Origin: DAOUMF01 sp034411955
Lineage (GTDB): Bacteria; Chloroflexota; Dehalococcoidia; SM23-28-2; RBG-16-64-32
NCBI GenBank assembly: GCA_034411955.1
Contig: DAOUMF010000222.1
Span: 1 to 30,392, forward strand
Length of the DNA stretch: 30,392 nt
Reading direction: 5' to 3'
The position numbers were made by a program, and so were the translations under genes. This document shows positions 14,110-20,040 of this stretch, in pieces (position 1 is the stretch's first letter; each line of letters starts with the position of its first letter). The notes under the pieces were generated by a model, which did no database searches, had not been told where the DNA came from, and saw nothing but the letters and a program-made list of their open reading frames with translations.

Positions 14110-14523
14110 TTACTTCTCGAATAGGCTCCGCTCCGCTGATTTCGGGTAGTCCGCGTAGACATCCCGCAGGAGTGTATCAAAACTGCGGCTCGTCACATAG
14201 TCCCTGATGTCATCTAGTCTTCCGAGCGTATCTGGATCTGCTCTTTGACGGAGTTCTTGCGCCAGCTCAGCGCCCTTCGCCGTGACGTGATACATGTTCC
14301 AGCCGCGCCCGGACGGTTGAAACTCCACTAACCCTTCTTCACGCAGTTCCGCTAGATCATTATAGATAGCGAAGCTGCAGGGACCCCAATTGTAGGGGAT
14401 GAACTCGTATCGCTCGCCTTCGGGAGCGCCTGCTTCCTCTGCGAACTTAAACAAGGTCTTCTGTACCTGAATTGGCTCCAGGCGGTCCCCCAGCGCGATG
14501 AGAAGCCAGTCTCTCCTGTGCAT
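14110..14523 (-). CDS. Panacea/DUF4065-like (YwgA-like) winged-helix protein, partner of the Ntn hydrolase
   Basis: A 137-residue protein. MHRRDWLLIAL and LEPIQVQKTLFKFAEEAG form the first helices; FIPYNWGPCSFAIYNDLAELREEGLVEF is the family-like (pro)Y-x-x-GP-S..Y-DL..L...G-(L/I) segment, followed by YHVTAKGAELAQEL and the C-terminal DVYADYPKSAERS. This arrangement resembles the SocA/Panacea and YwgA-like proteins, several of which are antitoxins or protease adaptors. The start is ATG 14523, which has AGGAGG 6-7 bases upstream; an earlier ATG at 14610 lacks a site. It is first of two genes, so it may regulate, chaperone or deliver substrate to the Ntn hydrolase (inference). Confidence 0.65.
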   Translation of the reverse strand: MHRRDWLLIALGDRLEPIQVQKTLFKFAEEAGAPEGERYEFIPYNWGPCSFAIYNDLAELREEGLVEFQPSGRGWNMYHVTAKGAELAQELRQRADPDTLGRLDDIRDYVTSRSFDTLLRDVYADYPKSAERSLFEK

Positions 14524-14634
14524 ATCGCGCCTCCTATCGTCGGCAGCCCCGTTCCGTCCCAATGTTAGCACGATATAAGCTGCCCGAACAGATTCACCTT
14601 CATTTGTCAAGACGTGAATGTCGCAAGATTCGTT

Positions 14635-14868
14635 CTATTTGCTTCCTCGCGTGCCGAAGTAGAACCCGATCACGTTGCCCAGGGCGGCGATCCAGCCCCC
14701 CACTACCATCTTCGTCAGGTCCGCCGAGACGTCCTCCACCAGCAGGAACCCTGCGATCGCCCCCGCCGCCAGCACCACCCCCAGCGACATCAGCGACCGC
14801 ACGCTCCCCTTCGGCAGCCCCAGAGGCTCCTCAGCCTGCCCGCTGGACACGTCTGCGTCCGCGTTCAC
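14635..14868 (-). CDS. Small membrane protein, holin-like position
   Basis: A 77-residue protein. A polar N-terminal 20 residues precede two hydrophobic segments, about 26-46 (LMSLGVVLAAGAIAGFLLV) and 52-70 (KMVVGGWIAALGNVIGFYFG), ending in GTRGSK. The GTG start overlaps the portal gene stop (GTGA), so it belongs to the same operon. Two short membrane helices plus a basic tail at the end of a phage operon fit a holin or a membrane-anchoring factor, but no family is recognised. Confidence 0.7.
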   Translation of the reverse strand: MNADADVSSGQAEEPLGLPKGSVRSLMSLGVVLAAGAIAGFLLVEDVSADLTKMVVGGWIAALGNVIGFYFGTRGSK

Positions 14869-16253
14869 GGCTCCCCTCCTCCATCCATCGACCGCTCCTC
14901 CTCCCGCCAGCGCTGCCACTCGCCGTCCGGGTCGGCCACGTCCAGCAGCCCTGCTGCCGTCCGCCGCGAGTGTACGCCGGCCGCCACCAGCCGCGTCTCG
15001 TCCTCCACCAGCCGCGAGCGGTCCTGCGGCAGCACCGGCCCCCACCCGATACGTGTCCGGTAGGGCCTGCCCGCCGCCTGGCGGGGCGCGAACCGTTCCC
15101 CCGTCTCCTGCTCGAGGATGCGCAGGATCATCTCGTTGCGGCGCCGGAAGGCGGCCGCCCGGATTAGCCGCTTGCGCTGCACCTTCTTCAGCAGCGGATC
15201 CAGCTCCATCTGGAGCGCCACCCCGGACAGGGCCTGCCGGTTCTCCCCGAAGGCGCTGCGGGGCACCTCCGCCAGGTCGTGCAGGCTGCGCAGCACCAAA
15301 TTCGCGTAGTCCACGTGCAGCCCCACGCCGCCCCCGTGGAGCAGGTCCAGCAGGTAAGCGCGTGCCTTCTCGGGGACCTCCCACACCGCCCCCGGCTGCA
15401 CGGCGATGTCGTGCGCCTCCGTGACGTTCTCCAGCACGGCGATGGGGTTGCCGGACAGCTCCAGGATCATGGAGAGCTGCGTCATCGCCCGGTTCAGCTC
15501 CCGCAGCGGCTCCTTTATCGCCTTGAGGTCGGACACGCCCCAGAACTGCTTCGGCTCTCGCAGGTTGGGGTAGATGACGAAGGGGATGAGCCGGTACGGG
15601 TTCGCCTGCTCGCGGAATGGCGCGCCGTCCAGCCAGATATGGAAGTCCGCTTCCGTCCACACCTCGACGACGGTGTGCTCCGTCTGGCCCCGGCGCGGCG
15701 TGGGCACCGGCCCCAGCAGCGCCTCCGCCTCCTCCCGCGAGAGCGTGTAGCGAGAGGCCACCCGCCACACGCGGCCGGGGTCGTCCCCGAGCCACCAGGC
15801 GTACAGCCCCTGCACGTCCGGCGCCGACACCCGCACCCGCTCCTCGTGCGCGTCCCAGGTGACCTTGTAAGCGGCGTCTCCCAGGATCGAACAGTCGATC
15901 TCGCTGTCGAAGTCCAGTTGGTCCAGGTTGTTGGCCTCGTGGACCTCGCGCAGAGCGGACTCGGCGCGGCGGGCCCGCTCCAGTTCCTCCGGCGAGCCGT
16001 CCACCGGGTCCACCAGCGATGAGTAGCCGGAGATGACGTAGGAGGCCGTCTTCTCCACGATCGTCTTGGCGTAGTTGAAGGTGAGCCGGCGCTCCCGCCT
16101 CCGGCGGGCCTCCAGCCACTGCGCCCCATGGTAGAAGTCCAGGTTCTCGCGATAGACGCGCAGGCGGTCGAGGTCCAGGCGGGCGATCTGCTGTGGGAAG
16201 GGCATTCCGTTCATTGGCGTGCCCGAAGCTCCCCTCTGGAAAGTCTCGATCAT
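14865..16253 (-). CDS. Phage portal protein (SPP1 gp6-like)
   Basis: A 462-residue portal protein: the dodecameric ring through which DNA enters a capsid. It has the usual start (RLRVYRENLDFYHGAQW), then NYAKTIVEKTASYVISG (the NxxxxIVdxxxxYl signature), an EIDCSILGDAAYKV segment, YRLIPFVIYPNLREPKQFWGVSDL (interaction with clip/stem), LNRAMTQLSMILELSGNPI and a C-terminal helix-rich region with QLALxM-like ALSGVALQMELDPLLKKVQRKR. Length is typical. It lies downstream of the terminase in the usual order but with two small genes between. No capsid or protease gene follows. Confidence 0.88.
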   Translation of the reverse strand: MIETFQRGASGTPMNGMPFPQQIARLDLDRLRVYRENLDFYHGAQWLEARRRRERRLTFNYAKTIVEKTASYVISGYSSLVDPVDGSPEELERARRAESALREVHEANNLDQLDFDSEIDCSILGDAAYKVTWDAHEERVRVSAPDVQGLYAWWLGDDPGRVWRVASRYTLSREEAEALLGPVPTPRRGQTEHTVVEVWTEADFHIWLDGAPFREQANPYRLIPFVIYPNLREPKQFWGVSDLKAIKEPLRELNRAMTQLSMILELSGNPIAVLENVTEAHDIAVQPGAVWEVPEKARAYLLDLLHGGGVGLHVDYANLVLRSLHDLAEVPRSAFGENRQALSGVALQMELDPLLKKVQRKRLIRAAAFRRRNEMILRILEQETGERFAPRQAAGRPYRTRIGWGPVLPQDRSRLVEDETRLVAAGVHSRRTAAGLLDVADPDGEWQRWREEERSMDGGGEP

Positions 16254-16269
16254 TGCTCAGGCCTTTCGC

Positions 16270-16368
16270 TTAGGGTGAAGGCGCGTGCTGGAAGATCAGC
16301 CACGTGACCGCGCCTGTCACCAGGAGATAGCCGATGGTCTGCATCGCCGTACCCAGGACTTCACGCAT
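16270..16368 (-). CDS. 32-residue single-span membrane peptide
   Basis: A short ORF between the Zn/HTH gene and the portal: it begins MREVLGTAMQTIGYLLVTGA and ends WLIFQHAPSP, with one hydrophobic helix (residues about 10-26). GGAGG lies 5 bases before the ATG, and the first codons overlap the stop of the upstream gene by 8 bases, which is typical of coupled phage genes. It is the only reading that fills this gap. The function is unknown; a small lysis or membrane-attachment peptide is possible. Confidence 0.55.
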   Translation of the reverse strand: MREVLGTAMQTIGYLLVTGAVTWLIFQHAPSP

Positions 16369-16813
16369 CGTTTCCCTCCTTCGTCTCGCTGCCTGCTGAC
16401 TGCCGGTGCCCGTTCCCTCGCCTGCCCCCCGCCGAGAGGCCTGTCTTGAGTGCGCCTGGGGCGGACGAAAGAGTCTGCCTTGATCCTGTCGAAAGGATGC
16501 GGAACACTGTCCGGCGGGACAGGCTGTAACGCTCCGCTATCTGGTCGATGGGGGCGCCGTCACGCCGCAGGGCCAGCACCTGCTGGTCGCGGTAGCCGTT
16601 GAGCATGGCCCGCACGCCGCCGGGCTCATCGTAGCGACAGCGGGGCAGCGGGCAGGTCAGGCAGCGGCGATGGATATCGCAGCCGTCGTCGCGGTAGTTG
16701 ATCTCCTCCGGCAGGGCATCACTGCGGACCCGCCGCAGTGGTAGTGGCGAAGCATCAGCCAGAGGTTGATCCGCCTTCGGTGGATGCTGCGCCTCTACGG
16801 TCTCTACAACCAT
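16361..16813 (-). CDS. Zinc-cysteine and helix-turn-helix DNA-binding protein
   Basis: A 150-residue protein with two readable parts. Cysteines 45, 51, 54 and 59 (in DGCDIHRRCLTCPLPRC) form a compact Zn- or Fe-S-binding cluster. Residues about 79-107 (ALRRDGAPIDQIAERYSLSRRTVFRIL) form a resolvase-type HTH. The tail is low complexity. It starts at the terminase stop (TGATG overlap). In this place a small terminase subunit or an operon regulator would be expected; the HTH suits either, but the Cys cluster is more usual for a regulator. Not assigned to a family. Confidence 0.7.
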   Translation of the reverse strand: MVVETVEAQHPPKADQPLADASPLPLRRVRSDALPEEINYRDDGCDIHRRCLTCPLPRCRYDEPGGVRAMLNGYRDQQVLALRRDGAPIDQIAERYSLSRRTVFRILSTGSRQTLSSAPGALKTGLSAGGRRGNGHRQSAGSETKEGNDA

Positions 16814-18291
16814 CAGGGGCTCCTTTCTAGAGCTTGTCCTGGGCCTGTCGAAGGGCCCGCGCGGCCCCGCGCCACCCGCGGCCGCGGGTCTAGGTCACGG
16901 GCGGCCTCAACGGCGAGCGCCAGGCTCATCAGATAGTCATCGTGGCCCCTGGACGGCTCAACGAAGAAGTTCATGGTGCGGCTGGGCCTGTAGGCGGCCC
17001 GCGCCAGCTCCATCTGGCGCCAGAACTCCGCGTACTCCGCCGAGCCGTCGGCCGCGTACATCTTCAGGCGGCCTCCGTTCACGGCGGCCACAAGGTCGTA
17101 GCCCAACCGCGACTTGGACTCGGCGGTGAGCCGCACCGCCCGCACCGCGCTGGGCCCCAGGGCCCGGGCCAGCAGGCGGGCCAGCGTCTCGCCCAGGCCG
17201 GTGGCGTCCACGGCCACCCGCCGTATCCGCCACACGCGCCCCAGCATGTCCACCAGCCGCGCGAACAGCTTATCGTGCTCCTCGCCCGCCACCGTCAGGT
17301 GCTCCACCACCTCCAGGCGCGGCTCCTGGACGATGGCGTCGGAGGCCGGCGCCACCACCCGCGCCAGCGTGAGAACGGTGGGATCGTGCTGGCCCGCTCG
17401 TCCTGAGCCTGTCCTGAGCGCAGTCGAAGGGCCTGTCGAAGGACGAACGGAAGCCGTCCCCTCCAGCTCCTGGCCGCCGACATCCAGACCTGCGACGTAG
17501 ATCTCGCCCTGGGCGGCGGCGCTCTGCCGGGGGTGATCGCCTCGGAGCTGGGCCCGCTGCCCGGCGCGGAACAGCCGCCCCCCGGACACCGTCTTGAGGG
17601 TGTACTGGGTCAGGAACAGCGGGTGGCTCTCCCCCAGCCGCGCCCGTTCGCCCTCCACGTACCGGCCGTAGTCGGGGTTCAGCTCGGCTGCCGCCGTCCA
17701 ATCGGACTGGAAGTGGCGGCGGACGCCGTCGCGGCGCTCCAGCTCCAGGTTGGCCTGCACGGCCTGCTCCAGCAGGGTGCTGTCGTCCCAGGGGGTGCCG
17801 TAGTAGACCGTGGTGGCGTTCGCCGGCGCGGCCATGGGCCGAAACTCACGGTCGAACTTCTCGCGGTCCACGTCCTGGGCCTCGTCCACCTCCAGGAGCA
17901 GGGACGCGGTGTGGCCGACCACGTTGGCCGCAGGCTCCGCCGAGAGGAAGAGCTGGCGGGCGCGGCCGAACCGTACCGCGTGGCCGTCCTCACGGGCGGC
18001 CAGGGGGTCCAGGCCCGCCTGGAGGATCCGCCTCCACAGCCGGGATAGGCTGATGCGGGCCTGAGGGTGGAAGGTGGGGGCGCATTTCACGCCGTTCAGT
18101 GGTCGGCGCGCGTTCCTCGCCAGCAGGAGCAGCTCTACCTGGGCGGACAGCTCGTTCTTGCCCGCCTGTCGGGCCATGACCACGGTGAAGGTGAGGCCGC
18201 GGCCGTTGAGCGCTGAGTCGACGATGGCCCGTCCGGGCAGGCACTGATAGCTCCGGAGCCTGGGGAGTCCATGGGGCGTCGAGGTGGGCAT
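16813..18291 (-). CDS. Phage terminase large subunit, with in-frame repeat insertions
   Basis: A 492-residue DNA-packaging motor. Walker A is ARQAGKNE with K45; Walker B with catalytic glutamate is LLLEVDEAQ (D136, E137); YYGTPWDDSTLL is the coupling region. The RNase H-like nuclease has D270 (AGLDVGG), D362 (VDATGLGE) and D451/D452 (GHDDYLMSL). Nearly all key residues are intact. Two stretches are encoded by the genome's CCTTCGACAGG repeat: about residues 279-299 (RPSTGPSTALRTG), just after the first nuclease strand, and the last 14 residues. Both keep the frame. ATG 18291 follows the -10 box by 9 bases, so the mRNA is nearly leaderless. Head of unit B. Confidence 0.88.
   Translation of the reverse strand: MPTSTPHGLPRLRSYQCLPGRAIVDSALNGRGLTFTVVMARQAGKNELSAQVELLLLARNARRPLNGVKCAPTFHPQARISLSRLWRRILQAGLDPLAAREDGHAVRFGRARQLFLSAEPAANVVGHTASLLLEVDEAQDVDREKFDREFRPMAAPANATTVYYGTPWDDSTLLEQAVQANLELERRDGVRRHFQSDWTAAAELNPDYGRYVEGERARLGESHPLFLTQYTLKTVSGGRLFRAGQRAQLRGDHPRQSAAAQGEIYVAGLDVGGQELEGTASVRPSTGPSTALRTGSGRAGQHDPTVLTLARVVAPASDAIVQEPRLEVVEHLTVAGEEHDKLFARLVDMLGRVWRIRRVAVDATGLGETLARLLARALGPSAVRAVRLTAESKSRLGYDLVAAVNGGRLKMYAADGSAEYAEFWRQMELARAAYRPSRTMNFFVEPSRGHDDYLMSLALAVEAARDLDPRPRVARGRAGPSTGPGQALERSP
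16831..16857. repeat. CCTTCGACAGG-type repeat encoding the terminase C-terminus
   Basis: The plus strand reads AGCTTGTCC...CTGTCGAAGGG, a partial copy of the dispersed repeat. Translated on the minus strand it gives the last residues of the terminase (STGPGQALERSP), so the natural stop was probably replaced. Confidence 0.6.
17396..17450. repeat. CCTTCGACAGG-type double repeat inside the terminase gene
   Basis: The segment CGTCCTGAGCCTGTC...CTGTCGAAGGACGAACGG contains the repeat core twice. It lies in the nuclease domain without breaking the frame; it adds about 18 residues between the first nuclease aspartate strand and the HDPTVLTLARV strand. Confidence 0.75.
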
Positions 18292-18300
18292 GACACCCCG

Positions 18301-18329
18301 ATAATAGAACGGCTGTTCTACCCCGTCAA
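18301..18329 (-). promoter_or_regulatory. Promoter with LexA/SOS-type operator, terminase operon (unit B)
   Basis: On the minus strand -35 TTGACG (18324-18329) and -10 TATTAT (18301-18306) are 17 bases apart. The perfect 16-nt inverted repeat TAGAAC-GGCT-GTTCTA (18305-18320) fills the spacer and overlaps the -10 box. The core GAAC-N4-GTTC (18307-18318) matches the Gram-positive SOS box. Confidence 0.8.
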
Positions 18330-18345
18330 GGGGGGCGTGTCTCCT

Positions 18346-18570
18346 CTACTGCAGGAGCTTCAAGACGACCTGCGTGACGACCGCGCCCGTCACGACAAAG
18401 ATGAGGCCGTTGACACGGCCCTTCACCTCCGCCACCTCTCGCTCCAGGGTGCGCAGCCGTTGCTCGGTGGCGGCCCGGAACTCGGCGGCGGATATGCGGC
18501 CGCGCGTATCGCCGCCCTCGTCGGGTTGACGACGGAATCGCGCGAGGGCGCGTTCGAGGGTTGTGGGCAC
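18346..18570 (-). CDS. XhlA-like coiled-coil/C-terminal membrane-anchor protein
   Basis: A 74-residue protein: an N-terminal charged part, a helix with heptad spacing (AEFRAATEQRLRTLEREVAEV) and one hydrophobic helix at the very end (NGLIFVVTGAVVTQVVLKLL). This order, coiled coil then C-terminal membrane helix with KGRVN at the junction, is that of hemolysin XhlA-type proteins found in phage lysis cassettes. GTG 18570 has GGAGG 5 bases before; the frame continues upstream to 18696 without a site. It lies just before the terminase promoter on the same strand. Confidence 0.6.
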   Translation of the reverse strand: MPTTLERALARFRRQPDEGGDTRGRISAAEFRAATEQRLRTLEREVAEVKGRVNGLIFVVTGAVVTQVVLKLLQ

Positions 18571-18741
18571 GGGAACCTCCAACGGGAAGTGTGGAACAGT
18601 CTCAGGTTCATCACCAACGGGGTTGTGACAGGAGGCAGGTTCAGAGGCGGTCAAGGTTCCGTGAACGATTTGTAACTTTTCGCAACAGGGTGGCACATTC
18701 CGCGTCTTACAAAGTGACAGGAATTCTAGACCTCAACCCCG

Positions 18742-18780
18742 CCCATGGAGATAGGCCTATCAGCCGCAAGGGGCCATGGG
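18742..18780 (+). other. Nested inverted repeats in the leader of the TasA-like gene
   Basis: An outer pair CCCATGG/CCATGGG (18742-18748 with 18774-18780) encloses a perfect palindrome GATAGGCCTATC (18750-18761). The ribosome-binding site and ATG of the TasA-like gene follow within 25 bases, so the structure could control translation. It does not match a riboswitch that I know. Confidence 0.45.
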
Positions 18781-18801
18781 TGGGAAAGGGGGAAGGCACA
18801 G

Positions 18802-19371
18802 ATGGTGGCAAAACTTACGGCCTCAATAGCAGTCCTGGGGGGGTTAGTCGTCCTGCTCAGCCTGAGCGTGCTGGCGCTGTTCACGGACACCGCCTCGGTG
18901 CCCGCCAACACCTTCACCACGGGGACGGTGGACATCAGCACCAACCCGGCCACCGCCCTGGTGACCTTCAGCGACATGGCGCCGGGAGACCAGGTGGTGA
19001 ACGCCATCACGGTCAGCAACGCGGGGAGCCTTGAGCTGCGCTACGCCGTCACCAGCACCACCACGGAGGACGTGCTGGCGGCCCAGCTCGACCTCACCAT
19101 CAAGTCCGGGGTCACGACCTGCACCATCGCCGGCTTCGACACGGACGGCACGGTCGTCTACGCCGCGGGCGATCTCGGCAGCGTAGCAGGAACCAACGTG
19201 ATCGGCGACCCGACGCAGGGCGCCCAGGCCGGGGACAGGACGCTCGCCGCCAGCGGCAGCGAGGTTCTCTGCTTCAAGGTGAGCCTGCCTTCGAGCACCG
19301 GCAACACCTTCCAGGGCCTGACCACGACGGCTACCTTCGCCTTCCAGGCCGAGCAGACGAAGAACAACTAA
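18802..19371 (+). CDS. TasA/camelysin-like SipW-dependent secreted protein
   Basis: A 189-residue exported protein. The signal helix (KLTASIAVLGGLVVLLSLSVLAL) ends in LALFTDTASVPANTFTTG, the pattern of SipW-processed TasA/CalY proteins. The mature part begins with TVDISTNPATALVTFSDMAPGD and VVNAITVSNAGSLELRY, the beta-sandwich of TasA/camelysin, which in Bacillus builds biofilm fibres. ATG 18802 is preferred because GGGGGAAGG lies 5 bases before it; an ATG at 18745 has no site and would add a polar extension before the signal. First gene of the surface-protein operon. Confidence 0.85.
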   Translation: MVAKLTASIAVLGGLVVLLSLSVLALFTDTASVPANTFTTGTVDISTNPATALVTFSDMAPGDQVVNAITVSNAGSLELRYAVTSTTTEDVLAAQLDLTIKSGVTTCTIAGFDTDGTVVYAAGDLGSVAGTNVIGDPTQGAQAGDRTLAASGSEVLCFKVSLPSSTGNTFQGLTTTATFAFQAEQTKNN

Positions 19372-19397
19372 TAGCAGAGAACCTGAGACTTAACCTG

Positions 19398-19436
19398 GGG
19401 CTGCTCGTCTCCCGGTTCGGCGGGGACGGGCAGCCC
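19398..19436 (+). terminator. Strong intercistronic hairpin between the TasA-like gene and sipW
   Basis: A 15-bp stem (19398-19412 with 19422-19436, two G-T pairs, 9-nt loop) lies 27 bases after the TasA-like stop. No T-run follows, so it may be a partial terminator or an mRNA 3'-end stabiliser. Either would give more fibre protein than signal peptidase. Confidence 0.65.
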
Positions 19437-19458
19437 TAGGCGCGTTAACAGAGGAACC

Positions 19459-20040
19459 GTGTTATCGTCAAGGGTCTGGCCAGCAGGGCTCACGGCAGCG
19501 GCAGCAGCCAGCCTGCTCAGGCGGCTGCTGTACGGTGTCCTCGTGCTCGCACTGCTGGCCCTGGCGACGGTGCTCGGCGTTGCTGCGCTGTCGCGCCTTT
19601 TCGGATACCACACTCTGGTGGTCCAGGGCGGCAGCATGGGTCACTCCATACCTAGCGGGACTCTCGTCTACGGCCGCTGGATGGGGGCCGGAGACGTAGA
19701 GCTGGGGGATGTGATCCTGGTTCAGGAGGAGACCGACAGCGGTCCAGCGCGACCCAAGCTCCATCGCGTCGTCTCGTTGGAGAGGGAGGGGAGCCAGATC
19801 CTGGTGCAGACGAAAGGGGACCTCAACGAGAGTGTTGATCCCAAGGTGTACATCCTTCCCGATCGCGTGCTGACGCCAGCATATACGCTGCCCTACCTGG
19901 GCTATCTGGTGGGCTTCGTGGCGACGCCCCTGGGCTGGGCGCTCCTGGTGGCGCTTCCGGCGACTGCCGTCTGCCTGTTCACGCTTCGAGGCATATGGGC
20001 GCCTGCGCGGGAGACGGCGGCTGAGGCTGGCGGCGCATGA
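19459..20040 (+). CDS. sipW: Signal peptidase I, SipW/ER type
   Basis: A 193-residue membrane peptidase. A helix at about 22-46 anchors it; GGSMGHSIPSG holds the nucleophile S59. LHRVV holds H102 in place of the lysine of ordinary bacterial enzymes, which defines the SipW/ER type. TKGDLNESVDP supplies the conserved aspartate D121. A second membrane helix near 145-180 (GYLVGFVATPLGWALLVALP) ends the protein. It should process the two flanking exported proteins, which share the same signal-end motif. GTG start; stop overlaps the next ATG (ATGA). Confidence 0.92.
   Translation: MLSSRVWPAGLTAAAAASLLRRLLYGVLVLALLALATVLGVAALSRLFGYHTLVVQGGSMGHSIPSGTLVYGRWMGAGDVELGDVILVQEETDSGPARPKLHRVVSLEREGSQILVQTKGDLNESVDPKVYILPDRVLTPAYTLPYLGYLVGFVATPLGWALLVALPATAVCLFTLRGIWAPARETAAEAGGA

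Noticed and set aside
14524..14610. Longer start (ATG 14610) for the Panacea-like protein
   Set aside because: No ribosome-binding site, and the added residues do not fit the family start; ATG 14523 has AGGAGG at good spacing.
18742..18800. Cyclic-di-GMP (GEMM) or cobalamin riboswitch before the TasA-like gene
   Set aside because: The conserved core sequences of these classes are not present; only inverted repeats are seen.
18745..18801. Earlier ATG start for the TasA-like protein
   Set aside because: It would add a 19-residue polar stretch before the signal helix and has no ribosome-binding site; ATG 18802 has one.
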